Assembly: GCA_964195335.1 (NCBI GenBank)
Contig: CAXMPC010000065.1
Span: forward strand, 1 to 16,989
Reading direction: 5' to 3'
Source: QNFN01 sp964195335
Lineage (GTDB): Bacteria; Pseudomonadota; Gammaproteobacteria; QNFN01
Length of the DNA: 16,989 nt
Part shown: positions 7,227-15,411 of the stretch, one piece after another
Position numbering within the stretch: position 1 is the stretch's first letter
Layout of the letters: every line of letters starts with the position of its first letter
Made by a program: the position numbers and the translations under genes
Notes under the pieces: generated by a model
Databases searched by the model: none
The model's input: the letters and a program-made list of their open reading frames with translations, nothing else
Told to the model about the DNA's origin: nothing

Positions 7227-8006
7227 TCACTCCCCGAACATCAGTGCCGTCAGGACGAAGTCGAGCCCAAGCACCGCCAGGGCGGTGTGGACCACGGTGC
7301 GGGTCGTCGCCCGGCTGACACCCTCCGCCGTCGGCGGCGCGTCATAACCCTCGAAGACGGCGATCCAGGTGGCGACGAAGCCGAAGACGACGCTCTTGAT
7401 CACGCCATTGTATACGTCCTCGTGCAAGTCGACCTTGGCCTGCATCTGTGACCAGAAGGCGCCGTCGTCGACGCCGAGCAAGCCGACGCCGACGAAATAG
7501 CCGCCAAAGACGCCCACCGCGCTGAAGATCGCCGCCAGCAACGGCATGGAGATGACTCCGGCCAGGAAGCGCGGTCCGATCACCCGCTGCAGCGGGTCGA
7601 CCGCCATCATCTCCATGCCGGCAAGCTGCTCGGTCGCCTTCATCAGGCCGATCTCGGCCGTCAGCGCCGAGCCAGCGCGACCGGCGAACAGCAGCGCGGC
7701 GACCACCGGGCCGAGTTCGCGCACCAGCGACAGGGCGACCACCACGCCAAGCGACTCTTCGGCACCGAAGTCGACCAGGGTGTTGTACCCCTGCAAGCCG
7801 AGCACCATGCCGACGAACAGGCCCGAGACCACGATGATCAGCAGCGACAGCACGCCCACGGAATAGAGCTGGGCCACCAGCAACCGCGGTCGCGGCAACA
7901 GGGTCGGCAGGCCGGCGAGGACGCGCAGCAGGAACAGGTGGCCACGGCCGAGCCGCTGGAACACTCCCAGCCCCCAACGACCCAGGGCCTCGAGCCCGCG
8001 GATCAC
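7227..8006 (-). CDS. mlaE: MlaE, permease of the Mla phospholipid transporter
   Basis: MlaE is the integral inner-membrane permease of the MlaFEDB ABC complex. The 259-residue product matches the family length and has several hydrophobic helices: LYSVGVLSLLIIVVSGLFVGMVLGLQGY, VVALSLVRELGPVVAALLFAGRAGSALTAEIG and FLAGVISMPLLAAIFSAVGVFGGYFVGVGLLG. The LVRELGPVVAALLFAGRAGSALTAEIGLMK stretch is the MlaE-family signature, and the N-terminal amphipathic helix ALGRWGLGVFQRLGRG is also as expected. The start is GTG at 8006, overlapping the mlaF TGA stop (GTGA). Confidence 0.97.
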   Translation of the reverse strand: MIRGLEALGRWGLGVFQRLGRGHLFLLRVLAGLPTLLPRPRLLVAQLYSVGVLSLLIIVVSGLFVGMVLGLQGYNTLVDFGAEESLGVVVALSLVRELGPVVAALLFAGRAGSALTAEIGLMKATEQLAGMEMMAVDPLQRVIGPRFLAGVISMPLLAAIFSAVGVFGGYFVGVGLLGVDDGAFWSQMQAKVDLHEDVYNGVIKSVVFGFVATWIAVFEGYDAPPTAEGVSRATTRTVVHTALAVLGLDFVLTALMFGE

Positions 8007-8824
8007 GCCCCGCCCTCACCGAGCAGGTCGCTGGCCATGTTGGGGGCCGGGTAGTGGAACGGCACCGGCCCGTCCGCCTCGCCCTGCATGAACTGGCGTA
8101 CCCAGGGCGATTCGCTGGCGGTAAGTGCCGCGGCACTGCCGCTCTCGATCACCCGGCCACCGGCGATGACGTAGATGTCGTCGGCAATCGCCGCGGTCTC
8201 CTGGACATCGTGGGAGACGATCACGCTGGTCAGGCCCATGGCATCGTTGAGGCGCCGGATCAACCGTACCAGCACGCCCATGGAGATCGGATCCTGGCCG
8301 GTGAACGGTTCGTCGTAGAGCACCATCATCGGATCGAGGGCGATCGCCCGCGCCAGGGCGACTCGTCGCGCCATGCCGCCGGAGAGTTCGGCCGGCATCA
8401 ACTCGCGCGCACCGCGCAGCCCGACCGCCTCGAGTTTCATCAGTACCAGGTCGCGGATCATCGTCTCCGGCAGCGAGGTGTGCTCGCGCAGCGGGAAAGC
8501 CACGTTTTCGAAGACGTCGATGTCGGTCAGCAGTGCCCCGCTCTGGAACAGCACGCCCATGCGCTCGCGCAACGTGAAGAGTGCCGAGCGGCCGAGACGG
8601 GCGACCTCCTGACCGTCGACCATGATGCACCCGGCATCGGGACGCAGCTGGCCACCGATCAACCGCAGCAGCGTTGTCTTGCCGGTACCGCTCGGACCCA
8701 TGATGGCGACCACCCGGCCGCGGCGGATGGTCAGATCCAGACCACTGAAGATCGGCCGCCCGCCGCGGGCAAAATGGACCCCTTCGACACGGATCAGGGC
8801 GTCATCGTCTGGGTCTGGGACCAT
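8003..8824 (-). CDS. mlaF: MlaF, ATPase of the Mla phospholipid transporter
   Basis: MlaF is the cytoplasmic ABC ATPase that drives MlaE. From ATG 8824 it has 273 residues, close to E. coli MlaF. Motifs: Walker A GPSGTGKT (43-50), Q-loop FQSGALLTD (93-101), signature LSGGM (147-151), Walker B VLYDEPFTGQDP with D171-E172, and H-loop VSHD. The start at 8824 is preferred because AGGA sits 8 nt upstream. ATG 8845 and TTG 8908 are also in frame, but 8908 lies inside the predicted promoter and would add an unsupported 28-residue tail. It is the first gene of the minus-strand arm. Confidence 0.95.
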   Translation of the reverse strand: MVPDPDDDALIRVEGVHFARGGRPIFSGLDLTIRRGRVVAIMGPSGTGKTTLLRLIGGQLRPDAGCIMVDGQEVARLGRSALFTLRERMGVLFQSGALLTDIDVFENVAFPLREHTSLPETMIRDLVLMKLEAVGLRGARELMPAELSGGMARRVALARAIALDPMMVLYDEPFTGQDPISMGVLVRLIRRLNDAMGLTSVIVSHDVQETAAIADDIYVIAGGRVIESGSAAALTASESPWVRQFMQGEADGPVPFHYPAPNMASDLLGEGGA

Positions 8825-8832
8825 GAGGAATT

Positions 8833-8836
8833 TCCT
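8833..8836 (-). promoter_or_regulatory. Shine-Dalgarno that sets the mlaF start
   Basis: AGGA on the minus strand lies 8 nt upstream of ATG 8824. The longer in-frame starts at 8845 and 8908 have no comparable site. Confidence 0.6.
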
Positions 8837-8879
8837 GGCGGGCATCGGCGGGGACTCGGCCGGGGCGGCCGAAAGACGA

Positions 8880-8908
8880 AGTCTCGGGGAGCCGGCGGGG
8901 CGAGTCAA
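8880..8908 (-). promoter_or_regulatory. Candidate sigma-70-like promoter for mlaF and the mla operon
   Basis: On the minus strand, TTGACT (8908-8903, 5 of 6 to the -35 consensus) is followed by exactly 17 nt and GAGACT (8885-8880, 3 of 6 to the -10 consensus). Transcription would begin near 8873 and give a leader of about 50 nt to ATG 8824. The -10 box is poor, so this is a plausible site rather than a firm one. Confidence 0.4.
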
Positions 8909-8944
8909 GGCGGTCGCTGGCCCGCGGCGAGAGGGGCAGGGATA

Positions 8945-9946
8945 ATGGTCGGTCCCAACCCTAGGCCACCCGTGTCCGACCTGATGCTTCTACCGATCCT
9001 CGCTGTACTCGCCGGATTTGCCGCCCTGACCTGGGGCGCCGACCGCTTCGTGTTCGGTGCCGCGGCGACCGCACGCGATCTCGGTGTTCCGACCCTGGTG
9101 ATCGGCCTGACCGTCGTCGGCCTCGGCACCTCGGCTCCGGAAATCCTGGTTTCGGCGACGGCAGCCTGGCAGGGCAACACCAGCCTGGCGATCGGCAACG
9201 CACTCGGATCCAACATCACCAATATCGCCCTGGTGCTTGGCGCCACCGCCGTGATCACGCCGCTGAGAGTCCACTCCAGCGTGCTGCGCCGCGAGTTCCC
9301 GGTGCTGATGGCGATCATGCTCTTCACGCTGGCGTTGCTGACCGATGGTCGCCTCGACCGCCACGACGGTTTCCTGCTGCTGGCCGGGCTGGTGGTGATG
9401 CTCTACTGGATGATCAGCCTCGGTCTGCGCGCCCGCCGCAACGACCCGATCCGTTCCGAATACGCGGCCGAGATCCCTGACTCGATACCGCTCACAACCG
9501 CCCTGCTCTGGCTGTTGGTCGGCCTGCTGACCCTTTTGGTGAGTGCACGACTGCTGGTCTGGGGTGCGGTCGAGATCGCGATCTCACTGGGCGTCAGCGA
9601 CCTGGTGATCGGCCTCACCATCGTCGCCATCGGCACCAGCCTGCCGGAACTGGCCGCCTCGATGGTCAGCGCGCTGAGAAACGAACACGACATTGCTATC
9701 GGCAACATCATCGGGTCCAATATGTACAATCTCCTGGCTGTGCTGGGATTGCCGGGACTGATCCACCCCGATGTCTTCCCGCCCGAGGTGCTGATGCGCG
9801 ACTTCCCGGTGATGATCGTGCTGACCCTGGGGCTGTTCGCCGCCGCCTACGGCTTCCGCGGCGAGGGACAGATCAACCGCTACGAGGGCGGCGCCCTGCT
9901 GGCCGCCTTCGTCGGCTACCAGCTGCTGCTTTTCCACTGGGTCTAA
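8945..9946 (+). CDS. yrbG: YrbG-like Ca2+/cation:proton (or Na+) antiporter, CaCA family
   Basis: The product is an inner-membrane cation exchanger of the Ca2+:cation antiporter superfamily, with two inverted alpha repeats. The first repeat is GTSAPEILVSATAAWQGN plus IGNALGSNITNIALVLG (61-99), the second GTSLPELAASMVSALRNE plus IGNIIGSNMYNLLAVLG (228-266). The Glu residues in the two GTS-PE motifs are the expected ion ligands. It has about ten hydrophobic segments, and a central loop (159-178) links the halves. ATG 8945 (333 residues) is chosen because GAGGGG lies about 8 nt upstream. ATG 8984 (codon 14) fits E. coli YrbG length better and is a real alternative. Genes of this family head the kdsD-kdsC-lpt operon in many gammaproteobacteria; the transported ion is not known here. 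Confidence 0.93.
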   Translation: MVGPNPRPPVSDLMLLPILAVLAGFAALTWGADRFVFGAAATARDLGVPTLVIGLTVVGLGTSAPEILVSATAAWQGNTSLAIGNALGSNITNIALVLGATAVITPLRVHSSVLRREFPVLMAIMLFTLALLTDGRLDRHDGFLLLAGLVVMLYWMISLGLRARRNDPIRSEYAAEIPDSIPLTTALLWLLVGLLTLLVSARLLVWGAVEIAISLGVSDLVIGLTIVAIGTSLPELAASMVSALRNEHDIAIGNIIGSNMYNLLAVLGLPGLIHPDVFPPEVLMRDFPVMIVLTLGLFAAAYGFRGEGQINRYEGGALLAAFVGYQLLLFHWV

Positions 9947-9971
9947 AACCAGGCCACAGGAACCAGAACCA

Positions 9972-11006
9972 ATGCACGATGCCACAACCTCCCGCCCCCA
10001 GCCGGCCACGGACGATCCGGTCACCTCACCCGCGGTCGAAGACGAAAAATTGCGTGCTCTCGGCCTGGCAGTGCTCGAAACCGAGGCTGAGGCGCTGCTG
10101 GGGCTGCGTGAACGTGTTGGCGAGGACTTCGTTGCCGCCTGCCGCCACATGCTCGACTGCCGGGGCCGGATCGTCGTCGTCGGCATGGGTAAGTCGGGGC
10201 ATATCGGCGGCAAGATCGCCGCGACCCTGGCCAGCACCGGCACCCCGGCCTTTTTCGTCCATCCCGGCGAGGCGAGCCATGGCGACCTGGGCATGATCAC
10301 CCCCCATGACGTGGTCCTCGCGCTCTCCAACTCTGGCGAGACCGACGAGATTCTGACCATCCTGCCGATCATCAAGCGCCTCGGTGTGCCGATGGTCGCA
10401 CTGACCGGCACCCCCGCCTCGACCCTCGGTCGCCAGGCGACCGTCTGCCTCGACGTCGGCGTCGCCCGCGAGGCATGCCCGCTGGGACTCGCCCCGACGG
10501 CCAGTACCACCGCGGCGCTGGCCATGGGTGACGCCCTGGCCATCGCCCTGCTGGAGGCACGCGGCTTCGGCTCCGACGACTTCGCCCGCTCCCACCCGGC
10601 TGGGCGCCTGGGCCGACGCCTGCTGCTGCTGGTCGACGACCTGCTGCACACTGGACCCGACCTGCCGGTGGTGGGTGAGCTGGCGCTGGTCGCCGAGGCG
10701 CTGCTCGAGATGACGGCCAAGCGGCTCGGCATGACCGCGGTGGTCGATGCTTCGGGCGCCCTGACCGGCATCTTCACAGACGGCGATCTGCGTCGCGGAC
10801 TCGACCGCGACATCGACGTCCATTCGGCCCAGGTCATCGAGGCGATGACCCGCGACTGCAAGACGGTCGCGCCCGGGACCCTGGCCGCCGAGGCACTGCA
10901 CCTGATGCAGACGCACAAGATCAACGCCCTGCTGGTGGTCGACGCCGACCGCAAGCCGGTCGGCGCTCTTAACATCCACGACCTGCTGCGCAGCGGGGTG
11001 CTGTGA
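9972..11006 (+). CDS. kdsD: D-arabinose 5-phosphate isomerase
   Basis: KdsD interconverts ribulose 5-phosphate and arabinose 5-phosphate, supplying the precursor of Kdo for the LPS inner core. The 344-residue protein has an N-terminal SIS sugar-isomerase domain (about 55-200) followed by two CBS domains (about 225-340). By offset from the E. coli enzyme, all four active-site residues are present: Lys74 (GMGKSGHIG), Glu126 (SGETDEI), Glu167 (VAREACPLGLAPT) and His208 (ARSHPAGRLG). It starts at ATG 9972 with CAGGA about 10 nt upstream. The N-terminal 25 residues are a low-complexity tail longer than in E. coli. The stop overlaps the kdsC start by 4 nt. Confidence 0.97.
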   Translation: MHDATTSRPQPATDDPVTSPAVEDEKLRALGLAVLETEAEALLGLRERVGEDFVAACRHMLDCRGRIVVVGMGKSGHIGGKIAATLASTGTPAFFVHPGEASHGDLGMITPHDVVLALSNSGETDEILTILPIIKRLGVPMVALTGTPASTLGRQATVCLDVGVAREACPLGLAPTASTTAALAMGDALAIALLEARGFGSDDFARSHPAGRLGRRLLLLVDDLLHTGPDLPVVGELALVAEALLEMTAKRLGMTAVVDASGALTGIFTDGDLRRGLDRDIDVHSAQVIEAMTRDCKTVAPGTLAAEALHLMQTHKINALLVVDADRKPVGALNIHDLLRSGVL

Positions 11007-11578
11007 CCGTGGCCGACTCCAGCCGACCCGTCCACGATCCACTCCACGGGATCGACGGCGCGATCGTCAAACGCGCTCGCGACGTGCGCCTGTTGCTGCT
11101 CGACGTCGACGGTGTACTGACCGACGGCGGGCTGCGCTACGACGACGGCGACGGCGAAGCCAAGACCTTCCACGTCCACGACGGCCATGGCCTGAAGATG
11201 CTCCAGGGACAGGGCATCCCGGTTGGCATCATCACCAGCCGGGAGTCACCGCTGGTGGCGCGGCGAGCTACCGAACTCGGCATCGAGCACCTGCACCAGG
11301 GCTGCGGCGACAAGCGCAAAACCTTCTCCGACATGCTCCACCGGCTGGACCTCGATGCTTCCGCCGTCGCCTATGTCGGTGACGACGTCATCGACCTGCC
11401 GGTGATGACCGGCGTCGGCCTGGCGATCGCGGTCGCCGACGCCCATCCCGAGGTCCGTGGCAGGGCTCACTGGGTCACGTCCGCGAATGGTGGACGTGGT
11501 GCGGTGCGCGAGGTGTGCGACCTGCTGCTCGCCGCCCAGGGGCAGCTCGACGCGACCCTGCAGCCCTACCTTTCCTGA
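11003..11578 (+). CDS. kdsC: 3-deoxy-D-manno-octulosonate 8-phosphate phosphatase
   Basis: KdsC is a small HAD-superfamily phosphatase that removes phosphate from Kdo 8-phosphate to give Kdo. The 191-residue product has the nucleophile motif LLLDVDGVLTDG with Asp34 and Asp36, the SRES motif II region (ITSRESPLV), the conserved Lys stretch GCGDKRKTF and motif IV YVGDDVIDLPVM. It is a cap-less type C0 HAD protein. GTG 11003 overlaps the kdsD stop by 4 nt; GTG 11009 is a possible alternative start. It lies immediately ahead of lptC, as in Pseudomonas and E. coli. Confidence 0.97.
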   Translation: MTVADSSRPVHDPLHGIDGAIVKRARDVRLLLLDVDGVLTDGGLRYDDGDGEAKTFHVHDGHGLKMLQGQGIPVGIITSRESPLVARRATELGIEHLHQGCGDKRKTFSDMLHRLDLDASAVAYVGDDVIDLPVMTGVGLAIAVADAHPEVRGRAHWVTSANGGRGAVREVCDLLLAAQGQLDATLQPYLS

Positions 11579-11581
11579 CCG

Positions 11582-12160
11582 ATGCGGGCGTCGCTCACCT
11601 GGCTGATCGTGCTCGGATTCGCCGTCGTGGTGGTGGTGACCGACTGGATCCAGGAACTCGCCACCCCGGGCGCCACGCCCTCGGCGGCCGAGGCCCGGGC
11701 ACCGGACAGCATCCTCGAGGACTATCGCATCACCCTCCATGCCGAGAATGGCCAGCCACGCTACCATCTCACCGGTCCGCGACTGAGCCACTACCCGGAC
11801 GACGACAGCAACCTGCTCGACCAGCCCCGGTTGACGGTCTACGCCAGTGCGCACGACCCGGCCTGGACCGTCGATGCAGAAAGCGGCCTGCTCGCCGCCG
11901 GCGCCGAGGAACTGCTGCTCAACGGTCCGGTAACTCTCGAGCGCCTGCCCGGACCCGATCGTCCGCCGATGCGCATCGACACCCGTGACCTGCGCATCGA
12001 ACCGGACAACGACCTCGCCGAGACCACGCAGCCGGTCCGCATCACTGGCGTGGACTATGTCGTCGACGCGGTCGGGGCGCGGGCCCGGCTCTACGACCAG
12101 GGCAGCCTGGTGGAACTGCACAGCCAAGTGAGGGGGCGCCATGACCCGATCGTTCGTTAG
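11582..12160 (+). CDS. lptC: LptC, inner-membrane LPS transport protein
   Basis: LptC is a bitopic inner-membrane protein that takes LPS from LptB2FG and passes it to LptA. The 192-residue product has one N-terminal transmembrane helix (SLTWLIVLGFAVVVVVTDWI, about 4-22). A periplasmic beta-jellyroll follows, with DSILEDYRITLHAENGQPRYHLTGPRLSHYPDDD and LLAAGAEELLLNGPVTLER. It begins 3 nt after the kdsC stop and overlaps lptA by 20 nt. LptC is poorly conserved in sequence; the call rests on topology, fold pattern and location. Confidence 0.94.
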   Translation: MRASLTWLIVLGFAVVVVVTDWIQELATPGATPSAAEARAPDSILEDYRITLHAENGQPRYHLTGPRLSHYPDDDSNLLDQPRLTVYASAHDPAWTVDAESGLLAAGAEELLLNGPVTLERLPGPDRPPMRIDTRDLRIEPDNDLAETTQPVRITGVDYVVDAVGARARLYDQGSLVELHSQVRGRHDPIVR

Positions 12161-12689
12161 CATCCAGGGTCGCACAGGCGCCCTGCTGCACGCCTCGCTG
12201 TTCGTCCTCGCCTGCGGCTGGACCGGACACGTCGCGGCGCTCTCCAGCGATCGCGAGCAGCCGATCGAACTCGAGGCCGACAGCGCGCATATCGACGAGC
12301 GTACCGGCGTCAGTGTCTACACCGGCAACGTCAAGCTGACCCAGGGCAGCACCAAGCTGCTTGCCGACCGGCTCACGGTCGAGCGTGGCGAGGACGGCAA
12401 CCGGGTCGTCGCCGAGGGGCAGCCCGCCACCTTCAGTCAGCAGCCCGACGACAAGCCGGAGCCGGTCGAGGGACGGGCAAAAACGATCGATTACCACTCC
12501 GGCCGCGAACGGGTGATTCTCACCGGGTCGGCAGAGGTGTGGCAGGGCGGTAACCGCTTCGCCAGCGAACGCATCGTCTACGACACCGCCACCGACACCG
12601 TCCGCGGGGGTCAGGCCAGCCCCGGCGCGAAGCCAGGCGAACGGGTCCGGATCACCATTCAGCCGCGAGCGGTCAAGGAGAAACCGTGA
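12141..12689 (+). CDS. lptA: LptA, periplasmic LPS bridge protein
   Basis: LptA forms the periplasmic bridge that carries LPS between LptC and LptD. The 182-residue product has a Sec signal peptide with hydrophobic core ALLHASLFVLACGW and likely cleavage after HVAA near residue 33. An OstA/LptA domain follows: PIELEADSAHIDERTGVSVYTGNVKLTQGSTKL, then RAKTIDYHSGRERVILTGSAEVWQGGNRFASERIVYD, with repeated beta strands. ATG 12141 has GAGGGGG upstream. The stop overlaps the lptB GTG start (GTGA). Confidence 0.96.
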   Translation: MTRSFVSIQGRTGALLHASLFVLACGWTGHVAALSSDREQPIELEADSAHIDERTGVSVYTGNVKLTQGSTKLLADRLTVERGEDGNRVVAEGQPATFSQQPDDKPEPVEGRAKTIDYHSGRERVILTGSAEVWQGGNRFASERIVYDTATDTVRGGQASPGAKPGERVRITIQPRAVKEKP

Positions 12690-13411
12690 GCGAATTGCGT
12701 GCCACCGGACTGGTCAAGGCCTACCGCCAGCGTACCGTGGTCGACGGCATCTCGCTGCATGTCGCCGGCGGCGAGGCGGTGGGCCTGCTCGGGCCGAACG
12801 GGGCCGGCAAGACCACCACCTTCTACATGATCACCGGCCTGGTCCGCGCCGATGCCGGCCGGGTGAGCGTCGACGGCAACGAACTCGGCCACATGCCGAT
12901 GCACCGGCGTGCCCGCCACGGCATCGGCTACCTGCCACAGGAACCGTCGGTATTCCGCAAGCTCAGCGTCGCCGGTAACGTGCTGGCGATCCTGGAAACG
13001 CGAAACGACCTCGACCGCGACGCCATGACCGCTCGCCTGGACGAACTGCTCGATGAACTGAGCATCGGTCACCTGCGCGACAGCCCGGCACTGAGTCTCT
13101 CCGGTGGTGAACGTCGTCGGCTGGAGATCGCCCGCGCCCTGGCCACCGAGCCGCGCTTCATGCTGCTCGACGAGCCATTCGCCGGGGTCGACCCGATTTC
13201 CGTGATCGACATCCAGCGGATCATCCGCCACCTCTGCGAGCGTGGCATCGGCGTGCTGATCACTGACCACAACGTGCGCGAGACCCTGGGGATCTGCCAA
13301 CGCGCCTACATCATCAACGACGGCCAGGTGATCGCCGACGGTGACCCCGAGACCATCCTGGCCAACGACGAAGTACGCCAGGTCTACCTCGGCCATGAAT
13401 TTCAGCTATAA
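12686..13411 (+). CDS. lptB: LptB, ATPase of the LPS export ABC transporter
   Basis: LptB is the cytoplasmic ATPase that powers LPS extraction by LptB2FG. The 241-residue product has Walker A GPNGAGKT (36-43), Q-loop LPQEPSVFRKLSV (Gln85), signature LSGGE (138-142), Walker B FMLLDEPFAGVDP with D162-E163, and H-loop ITDHNVRE. GVDPISVIDIQ after Walker B is characteristic of LptB. The start is GTG 12686, coupled to the lptA stop. lptF and lptG are not in the window, as is usual. Confidence 0.98.
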   Translation: MSELRATGLVKAYRQRTVVDGISLHVAGGEAVGLLGPNGAGKTTTFYMITGLVRADAGRVSVDGNELGHMPMHRRARHGIGYLPQEPSVFRKLSVAGNVLAILETRNDLDRDAMTARLDELLDELSIGHLRDSPALSLSGGERRRLEIARALATEPRFMLLDEPFAGVDPISVIDIQRIIRHLCERGIGVLITDHNVRETLGICQRAYIINDGQVIADGDPETILANDEVRQVYLGHEFQL

Positions 13412-13552
13412 ATGAATACGGGATCTGATGAATTGCATCGACCGTAAGCCCTGCTCCCGTCGCCTTTTTGTGGCACTGCAGCATCCCGGCACATGGGATA
13501 GAATGTCCGGCCGCCTGACGCAGCCTGACCGGCCCTGTAGCGCTCACTGCCC
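13412..13552 (+). other. lptB-rpoN intergenic region
   Basis: This 141-bp gap is the longest on the plus-strand arm. It holds GATG-AATTG-CATC, a small hairpin at 13427-13439. It also holds a distant ACGGGA/TCCCGT pair (13418-13423 with 13455-13460), followed by a five-T run at 13465-13469 that might be a weak terminator. TAGAAT at 13499-13504 matches the -10 consensus at 5 of 6 positions but lacks a good -35. An rpoN promoter here is likely but not demonstrated. Confidence 0.35.
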
Positions 13553-15016
13553 ATGAAACAAACCCTCCAGCTCCGCCTCGGCCAGCAGCTGACCATGACG
13601 CCGCAGTTGCAGCAGGCCATCCGGCTGCTGCAACTCTCGACGCTCGAGCTGCGCATGGAGGTGCAGCAGGTGCTGGATTCGAACCTGATGCTCGAAACCG
13701 AGGAGGAGCTCGAACTCGCCCAGGAGACCGCAGCCGACACGCGCGAGGAGGCTGAGGGTGAGACCGAGGGTGAGACCGAGGGCAGCGAGGAACTCGACCT
13801 CGAGGCGGCCGAGGCCATCCCCGACGAACTTCCGGTGGACAGCGATTGGGACGACCACTACGGCAACACCTCGCTCGGCACCGGTAGCGCTCCGACTGAC
13901 GACCAGCGCGAGTACGAGGCGGCAGACGCCAGCAACGAGGGCCTGCGCGACCACCTGCTGTGGCAGATGCGCATGAGCCCGATGAGCGCGGCAGACCAGT
14001 CCATCGCCGGGGCGATCATCGACGCCATCGACGACGACGGCTACCTCCATGCCGATCTCTCGGAGATCGCCGCCAGCCTCGGTGATGAGATCGAGCCGGG
14101 CGAGATCGAGACCGTACTGCACCAGTTGCAAAGCTATGACCCGCCGGGAGTGGCGGCGCGCACCCCGGCGGAATGCCTGGCGATCCAGTTGCGCCAGCTC
14201 GACCCGACCACGCCCTGGGTCAATGCCGCACTGCTGCTGGTCGAGCAGCATCTCGAACTGCTCGGGCGCCAGGATCTTGACCGGCTGGCCAGGCAGATGG
14301 GTCTCGGTCACGACCATCTCAAGGAGGTCGTCGCCCTGATCCGCACGCTCAACCCGCACCCGGGCGCGCTGGTGCCGTCACAGCCGGTTGAGTACGTGAT
14401 ACCTGATGTCATCGTCCGCCGCACCAACGGCTCATGGCGGGTCGAGCTCAACCAGGAAGTCGCGCCGCGGCTGCGCATCAACCCGAGCTATGCCGGAATG
14501 GTGCGTCGTGCCGACAGCAGCGACGACAACCAGTGCCTGAAAAACCACTTGCAGGAGGCACGCTGGTTCCTGAAGAGTCTGCAGAGCCGCCACGAGACCC
14601 TGCTCAAGGTCGCGCGCTGCATCGTCGATCGCCAGCGCGGCTTCCTCGAGCACGGCGAGGAAGCGATGGAGCCGCTGATCCTGCGCGACGTCGCCGAAAC
14701 GGTCAGCATGCACGAATCGACCATCTCGCGGGTCACCACGCAGAAGTACATGTTGACGCCACGCGGCGTGTTCGAGTTCAAATACTTCTTCTCCAGCCAC
14801 GTCAGCACCAGCGATGGTGGCGCCGCCTCGGCCACGGCGATCCGCGCGCACATCAAGAAGTTGGTCGGCGAGGAGAATATCGCGCGCCCGCTGAGTGACA
14901 GCAAGATCGCCAACATCCTCGGCGACCGCGGCATTCAGGTGGCCCGCCGCACGGTCGCCAAGTACCGCGAAGCCATGACGATTCCGCCCTCGAATGAACG
15001 CAAGCGCCTGATGTAG
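13553..15016 (+). CDS. rpoN: RNA polymerase sigma-54 factor
   Basis: RpoN directs RNA polymerase to -24/-12 promoters and needs AAA+ activators. The 487-residue product has the Gln/Leu-rich region I (LRLGQQLTMTPQLQQAIRLLQLSTLELR, 7-34). A very acidic region II follows (about 48-110) with a TEGETEGETEGS-like stretch coded by a 12-nt tandem repeat. The core-binding domain spans roughly 120-300. The C-terminal RpoN box is ARRTVAKYRE (464-473), inside SDSKIANILGDRGIQVARRTVAKYRE. ATG 13553 has no clear Shine-Dalgarno. It stands between lptB and hpf, the standard gammaproteobacterial order. Confidence 0.98.
   Translation: MKQTLQLRLGQQLTMTPQLQQAIRLLQLSTLELRMEVQQVLDSNLMLETEEELELAQETAADTREEAEGETEGETEGSEELDLEAAEAIPDELPVDSDWDDHYGNTSLGTGSAPTDDQREYEAADASNEGLRDHLLWQMRMSPMSAADQSIAGAIIDAIDDDGYLHADLSEIAASLGDEIEPGEIETVLHQLQSYDPPGVAARTPAECLAIQLRQLDPTTPWVNAALLLVEQHLELLGRQDLDRLARQMGLGHDHLKEVVALIRTLNPHPGALVPSQPVEYVIPDVIVRRTNGSWRVELNQEVAPRLRINPSYAGMVRRADSSDDNQCLKNHLQEARWFLKSLQSRHETLLKVARCIVDRQRGFLEHGEEAMEPLILRDVAETVSMHESTISRVTTQKYMLTPRGVFEFKYFFSSHVSTSDGGAASATAIRAHIKKLVGEENIARPLSDSKIANILGDRGIQVARRTVAKYREAMTIPPSNERKRLM
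13754..13782 (+). repeat. 12-nt tandem repeat in the rpoN acidic linker
   Basis: The unit gagggtgagacc occurs at 13754-13765 and again at 13766-13777, with a partial third copy gaggg to 13782. It keeps frame and encodes an acidic Glu-Gly-Glu-Thr repeat in region II of sigma-54. Confidence 0.85.
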
Positions 15017-15047
15017 GGGACATCGGGACCACACCAAGGAGCCAATA

Positions 15048-15368
15048 ATGCAGATCAATCTCACCGGTCACCATGTCGACATCACCCCGCCCATGCGTGA
15101 GTACGTGATGGGCAAGTTCGGGCGCCTCGAGCGCCATTTCGACCGGGTCACCAACGTCCACGTGATCCTCAGCGTCGAGAAGCTGCGGCAGAAGGCCGAG
15201 GCCGAGTTGCACCTGAACGGCGCCCAGGTCTTCGCTGACCACACCGAGGAAGACATGTACGCGGCCATCGATGGCATGATCGACAAGCTCGACCGCCAGC
15301 TGAAGCGCCACAAGGAAAAGACCAAAAACCACCGCGCCGGCGGTACCGACCGCTACGCGACCGAGTGA
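15048..15368 (+). CDS. hpf: Ribosome hibernation-promoting factor, short form
   Basis: HPF binds the 30S decoding region in stationary phase and, with RMF in gammaproteobacteria, promotes inactive 100S ribosomes. The 106-residue product is the short HPF/YfiA type: MQINLTGHHVDITPPMREYV, then a basic C-terminal helix (DKLDRQLKRHKEKTKNH), with no long-form dimerisation domain. ATG 15048 has a strong AAGGAG 6 nt upstream (15036-15041), the best ribosome site in the window. That fits a protein needed in large amounts. It lies 31 nt after rpoN. Confidence 0.96.
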   Translation: MQINLTGHHVDITPPMREYVMGKFGRLERHFDRVTNVHVILSVEKLRQKAEAELHLNGAQVFADHTEEDMYAAIDGMIDKLDRQLKRHKEKTKNHRAGGTDRYATE

Positions 15369-15411
15369 GGCCCTGCGGGGGCCGACCCTGGCCGGCTCCC
15401 GCGCTATTCCC

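Noticed and set aside
8825..8908. N-terminal extension of MlaF from TTG 8908
   Set aside because: The extension is low-complexity, overlaps the best promoter candidate and lacks a ribosome site, whereas ATG 8824 has AGGA at 8 nt.
8054..8944. Upstream part of a 630-codon plus-strand frame ending in the antiporter
   Set aside because: The first 297 codons are antisense to mlaF and have no transporter features; only the part from 8945 is real.
8941..8946. GATAAT as a -10 box for the antiporter operon
   Set aside because: It matches the consensus well, but no -35-like hexamer is found 16-18 nt upstream, and it overlaps the preferred start codon.
9584..11188. 534-codon minus-strand frame opposite the antiporter and kdsD
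   Set aside because: It is Ser/Ala/Arg-rich antisense to two well-identified genes, with no motif.
13418..13469. Rho-independent terminator after lptB
   Set aside because: The only stem is 6 bp with a loop of about 30 nt before a five-T run, too weak to call firmly.
13470..13487. TGGCAC at 13471-13476 as a sigma-54 -24 box ahead of rpoN
   Set aside because: At the required 10-nt spacing the -12 position reads TC instead of GC, so the second half of the motif is absent.
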